Positions 4,375 through 6,110 of a stretch of 6,110 bases of DNA are shown piece by piece. The notes under the pieces are model-generated. The model ran no database searches. It saw only the letters and a list, made by a program, of their open reading frames with translations, and was not told where the DNA came from. Source of the DNA: CBDUUP01 sp965370435 (GTDB lineage: Bacteria; Chloroflexota; Anaerolineae; Anaerolineales; UBA11579). The stretch lies in contig CBDUUP010000284.1 of the NCBI GenBank assembly GCA_965370435.1, positions 1 to 6,110 of the forward strand, written 5' to 3'. The translations under genes and the position numbers were made by a program. Each line of letters starts with the position of its first letter. Position 1 is the first letter of the stretch.

Positions 4375-6110
4375 ATGCTACAACGTAAAAAACATCTGTA
4401 CTACACCCTGCGCCTGACCGTCACACTGATGACCTTCGGCGCACTTCTATTTAACACCTTCGCCATCAGCATCCGCCCGGCGGAGGCCAATACTGAGCCT
4501 GCTGAAGCAGGCGAAGTGACTCCCGGCCTGCGGGCCGCCATCCAGGAGGCCCTGGGCCATGAGGCTTTTGCCCCGTTCGACGAGGCCGCCAAACTCACCG
4601 CCTCCGACGCAGACGTGGTTGACGAATTTGGCTACGATGTGGCCCTCAGCGGGGACACGGCTCTGGTGGGGTCCAATAGAGACGATGACAACGGCCTCAG
4701 TTCCGGTTCGGTCTATATATTCGAGCGGGACCAGGGGGGCGCGGATAACTGGGGGCAGGTGAAAAAACTCACCGCCTCCGACGGCGCTACGCTTGACATC
4801 TTCGGCTGGAGCGTGGCCCTCAATGGGGACACCGCCCTGGTGGGAGCCTATAATGACGACGACAACGGGACCGACTCTGGCTCGGCCTATATCTTTGAAC
4901 GAGACCAGGGCGGGGCCGGCAACTGGGGGGAGGTGAAAAAGCTCACCGCCTCCGACGGCGCGGCGAACGACCATTTCGGCATCTCCGTCGCCCTCAGCGG
5001 GGACACTGCCCTGGTGGGGTCCTTTGAAGACGACGACTCCGGCTCCGACTCCGGCTCGGCCTACCTCTTCGAGCGGGACCTTGGGGGCGCGGATAATTGG
5101 GGCCAGGCGAAAAAGATCATCGCCTCTGACGGCGCGGGGAATGACGAGTTCGGCATGTCCGTTGCCCTCAATGGGGACACCGCCCTGGTGGGGGCGCATA
5201 GGGACAGCGACCCCTACACTGAATCCGGTTCGGCCTACCTCTTTGAGCGTAACCAGGGTGGGGCCGACAACTGGGGGCAGGTGAAAAAGCTCACCGCATC
5301 CGACGCCGCGGAGCATGACCATTTCGGCTGGAGCGTGGCCCTCAGCGGGGACACTGCTCTGGTGGGGGCGCAAAGGGACAGCGACAACGGTACCTGGTCC
5401 GGCTCGGCCTACTTCTTTGAGCGGGACCTGGGAGGCGCCGGTAATTGGGGGGAGGCTAAAAAGATCATCGCTTCCGACGGAGCGGCGTATGACTTTTTCG
5501 GCGACGCCGTGGCCCTCAGCGGGGACACCGCCCTGGTGGGGGCTTATCAAGACGGCGCCGGCTCCGGCTCGGCCTACCTCTTCGAGCGGGACCTGGGCGG
5601 GGCCGGCAACTGGGGGGAAGTGAAAAAGCTCACCGCTTCCGACGCCGCGGCGGGTGACTGGTTCGGCTCCGGTGTGGCCCTCAGCGGGGACACCGCCCTG
5701 GTGGGATCGCCGCATGACGACGACGACGGCGGCGAATCCGGTTCGGCTTATGTCTATTCACCCAACCTCCTCGTCAACGGCTCTTTCGAAGACCCCCTGG
5801 GCGCCGAGTGGGCCGAGGCCGTCTCTGGAAATGGGGATGGACGCATCCCTCTAAACCATGCCTATTTGGGGAACTACATCTACTTCTTTAATGCCAATGG
5901 CGGCCTAGAGGTCATCAAGCAGACCGTCGTCCAGGCTGGGATCGCCGGGGATGAATACACCCTTACCTTTTACTTCGGCGGGAAGAACGTGGACCTGAGC
6001 GGGAAGCTGGGGGCGCGGCTCATCTTCAAGAACGGCGGCGTCAAGGTGGACAAGAAGACCTGTATCTTCACCCCCGCGGGGACCTCCTTCTCCTGGACTT
6101 CGTTCTCCTG
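4375..6110 (+). CDS. Secreted FG-GAP beta-propeller protein, 3' end missing
   Basis: An open frame of 578 codons running off the right edge. Residues 1-38 look like a signal peptide: basic start (MLQRKKH), hydrophobic stretch about 14-32, and PAEA before a likely cut at 38/39, so the protein is exported. Residues 71-466 hold seven repeats of the FG-GAP_2 type, each with FG-x-x-VAL-S/N-GDTALVG, an acidic D-D-D-N-G-like loop, SGSAY-x-FER and GGAxNWG. Seven fits one closed integrin-alpha-like propeller; the acidic loops resemble the family's calcium sites. After SPNLLVNGSFEDPLG (462-476) comes a beta-rich region (QTVVQAGIAGDEYTLTFYFG) resembling carbohydrate-binding jelly-roll modules; it is cut by the window. 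No enzymatic residues are recognised, and a role in binding a surface, matrix or polysaccharide is inference. The gene has its own consensus promoter. A long antisense frame exists across it (4447-5715) but is rejected. Confidence 0.92.
   Translation, partial: MLQRKKHLYYTLRLTVTLMTFGALLFNTFAISIRPAEANTEPAEAGEVTPGLRAAIQEALGHEAFAPFDEAAKLTASDADVVDEFGYDVALSGDTALVGSNRDDDNGLSSGSVYIFERDQGGADNWGQVKKLTASDGATLDIFGWSVALNGDTALVGAYNDDDNGTDSGSAYIFERDQGGAGNWGEVKKLTASDGAANDHFGISVALSGDTALVGSFEDDDSGSDSGSAYLFERDLGGADNWGQAKKIIASDGAGNDEFGMSVALNGDTALVGAHRDSDPYTESGSAYLFERNQGGADNWGQVKKLTASDAAEHDHFGWSVALSGDTALVGAQRDSDNGTWSGSAYFFERDLGGAGNWGEAKKIIASDGAAYDFFGDAVALSGDTALVGAYQDGAGSGSAYLFERDLGGAGNWGEVKKLTASDAAAGDWFGSGVALSGDTALVGSPHDDDDGGESGSAYVYSPNLLVNGSFEDPLGAEWAEAVSGNGDGRIPLNHAYLGNYIYFFNANGGLEVIKQTVVQAGIAGDEYTLTFYFGGKNVDLSGKLGARLIFKNGGVKVDKKTCIFTPAGTSFSWTSFS
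4585..5772 (+). repeat. Seven tandem 174-bp repeats inside the propeller gene
   Basis: Repeats start at residues 71, 130, 188, 246, 304, 362 and 417. Most are 58 residues (174 bp); the sixth is 55, with three residues lost in its acidic loop, and the last ends when the propeller closes. At DNA level segments such as GGGGACACCGCCCTGGTGGG recur almost unchanged, more alike than the protein fold requires, which suggests recent amplification or gene conversion between units. Variation gathers at the two residues after FG and in the acidic loop. Confidence 0.9.

Noticed and set aside
4072..4376. Small frames on both strands between the terminator and the propeller gene
   Set aside because: They overlap the terminator and the consensus promoter, have no ribosome sites and look non-protein-like.
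4447..5715. A 422-codon antisense frame across the propeller gene, rich in HQGGVPAEGH repeats
   Set aside because: It is the mirror of the 174-bp repeats. Repeats whose length is a multiple of three keep any stop-free antisense frame open. It has no ribosome site or promoter, and the plus strand has a signal peptide, a known repeat family and a perfect promoter.

Overview
The window looks like a chromosomal segment (or assembled contig) from a bacterium with anaerobic traits. It carries a tungsten/molybdenum aldehyde:ferredoxin oxidoreductase (AOR), an AMP-forming acetyl/propionyl-CoA synthetase and a secreted seven-repeat beta-propeller protein. Canonical Shine-Dalgarno sites and sigma70-type promoters are present. 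The synthetase P-loop variant (TSGTTAKPK) and the propeller protein remind me of Chloroflexota, but that is recollection and not a test, so taxonomy stays open.

Left half, minus strand. Transcription starts from a good TTGACA-17-TATACT promoter near 3726-3754, followed by a leader of about 245 nt with a 19-bp dyad. It runs through the complete AOR gene (3475 to 1646) to a perfect 14-bp stem terminator (1587-1620). Next comes a 300-nt spacer with a 21-bp tandem repeat, a small dyad and a 9-bp inverted repeat, then the synthetase gene (1282 down past base 1, 3' end missing). Biochemically the two fit together: AOR oxidises an aldehyde to the free acid (or runs in reverse), and the synthetase activates acetate or propionate to acyl-CoA. 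The terminator and spacer suggest they are separately controlled and not one tight operon.

Middle, 3760-4250. No intact gene is visible. The stretch holds what looks like gene debris: a 53-codon frame without a start (3845-4006), a damaged copy of its 3' end just upstream (3801-3844), and a third, weaker copy of the tail (4084-4125). All three share TTGAACAAGA and end in TAG. A branched hairpin with six T's (4031-4082) follows and looks like a plus-strand terminator.

Right half, plus strand. A fully consensus promoter (TTGACA-17-TATAAT, 4254-4282) drives a gene starting at 4375 and running off the right edge. It encodes an exported protein: signal peptide, seven 55-59-residue FG-GAP repeats (probably a complete seven-bladed propeller), and the start of a beta-rich domain of carbohydrate-binding type.

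The most useful points for a second look are: the repeated gene tails in the middle region; the propeller whose repeats stay nearly identical at DNA level; the promoter/dyad arrangement before AOR; and a cluster of G:C-to-T:A-type changes at conserved residues in the first 90 bases, which looks more like sequence error or decay than biology. I do not see a clear undescribed system.
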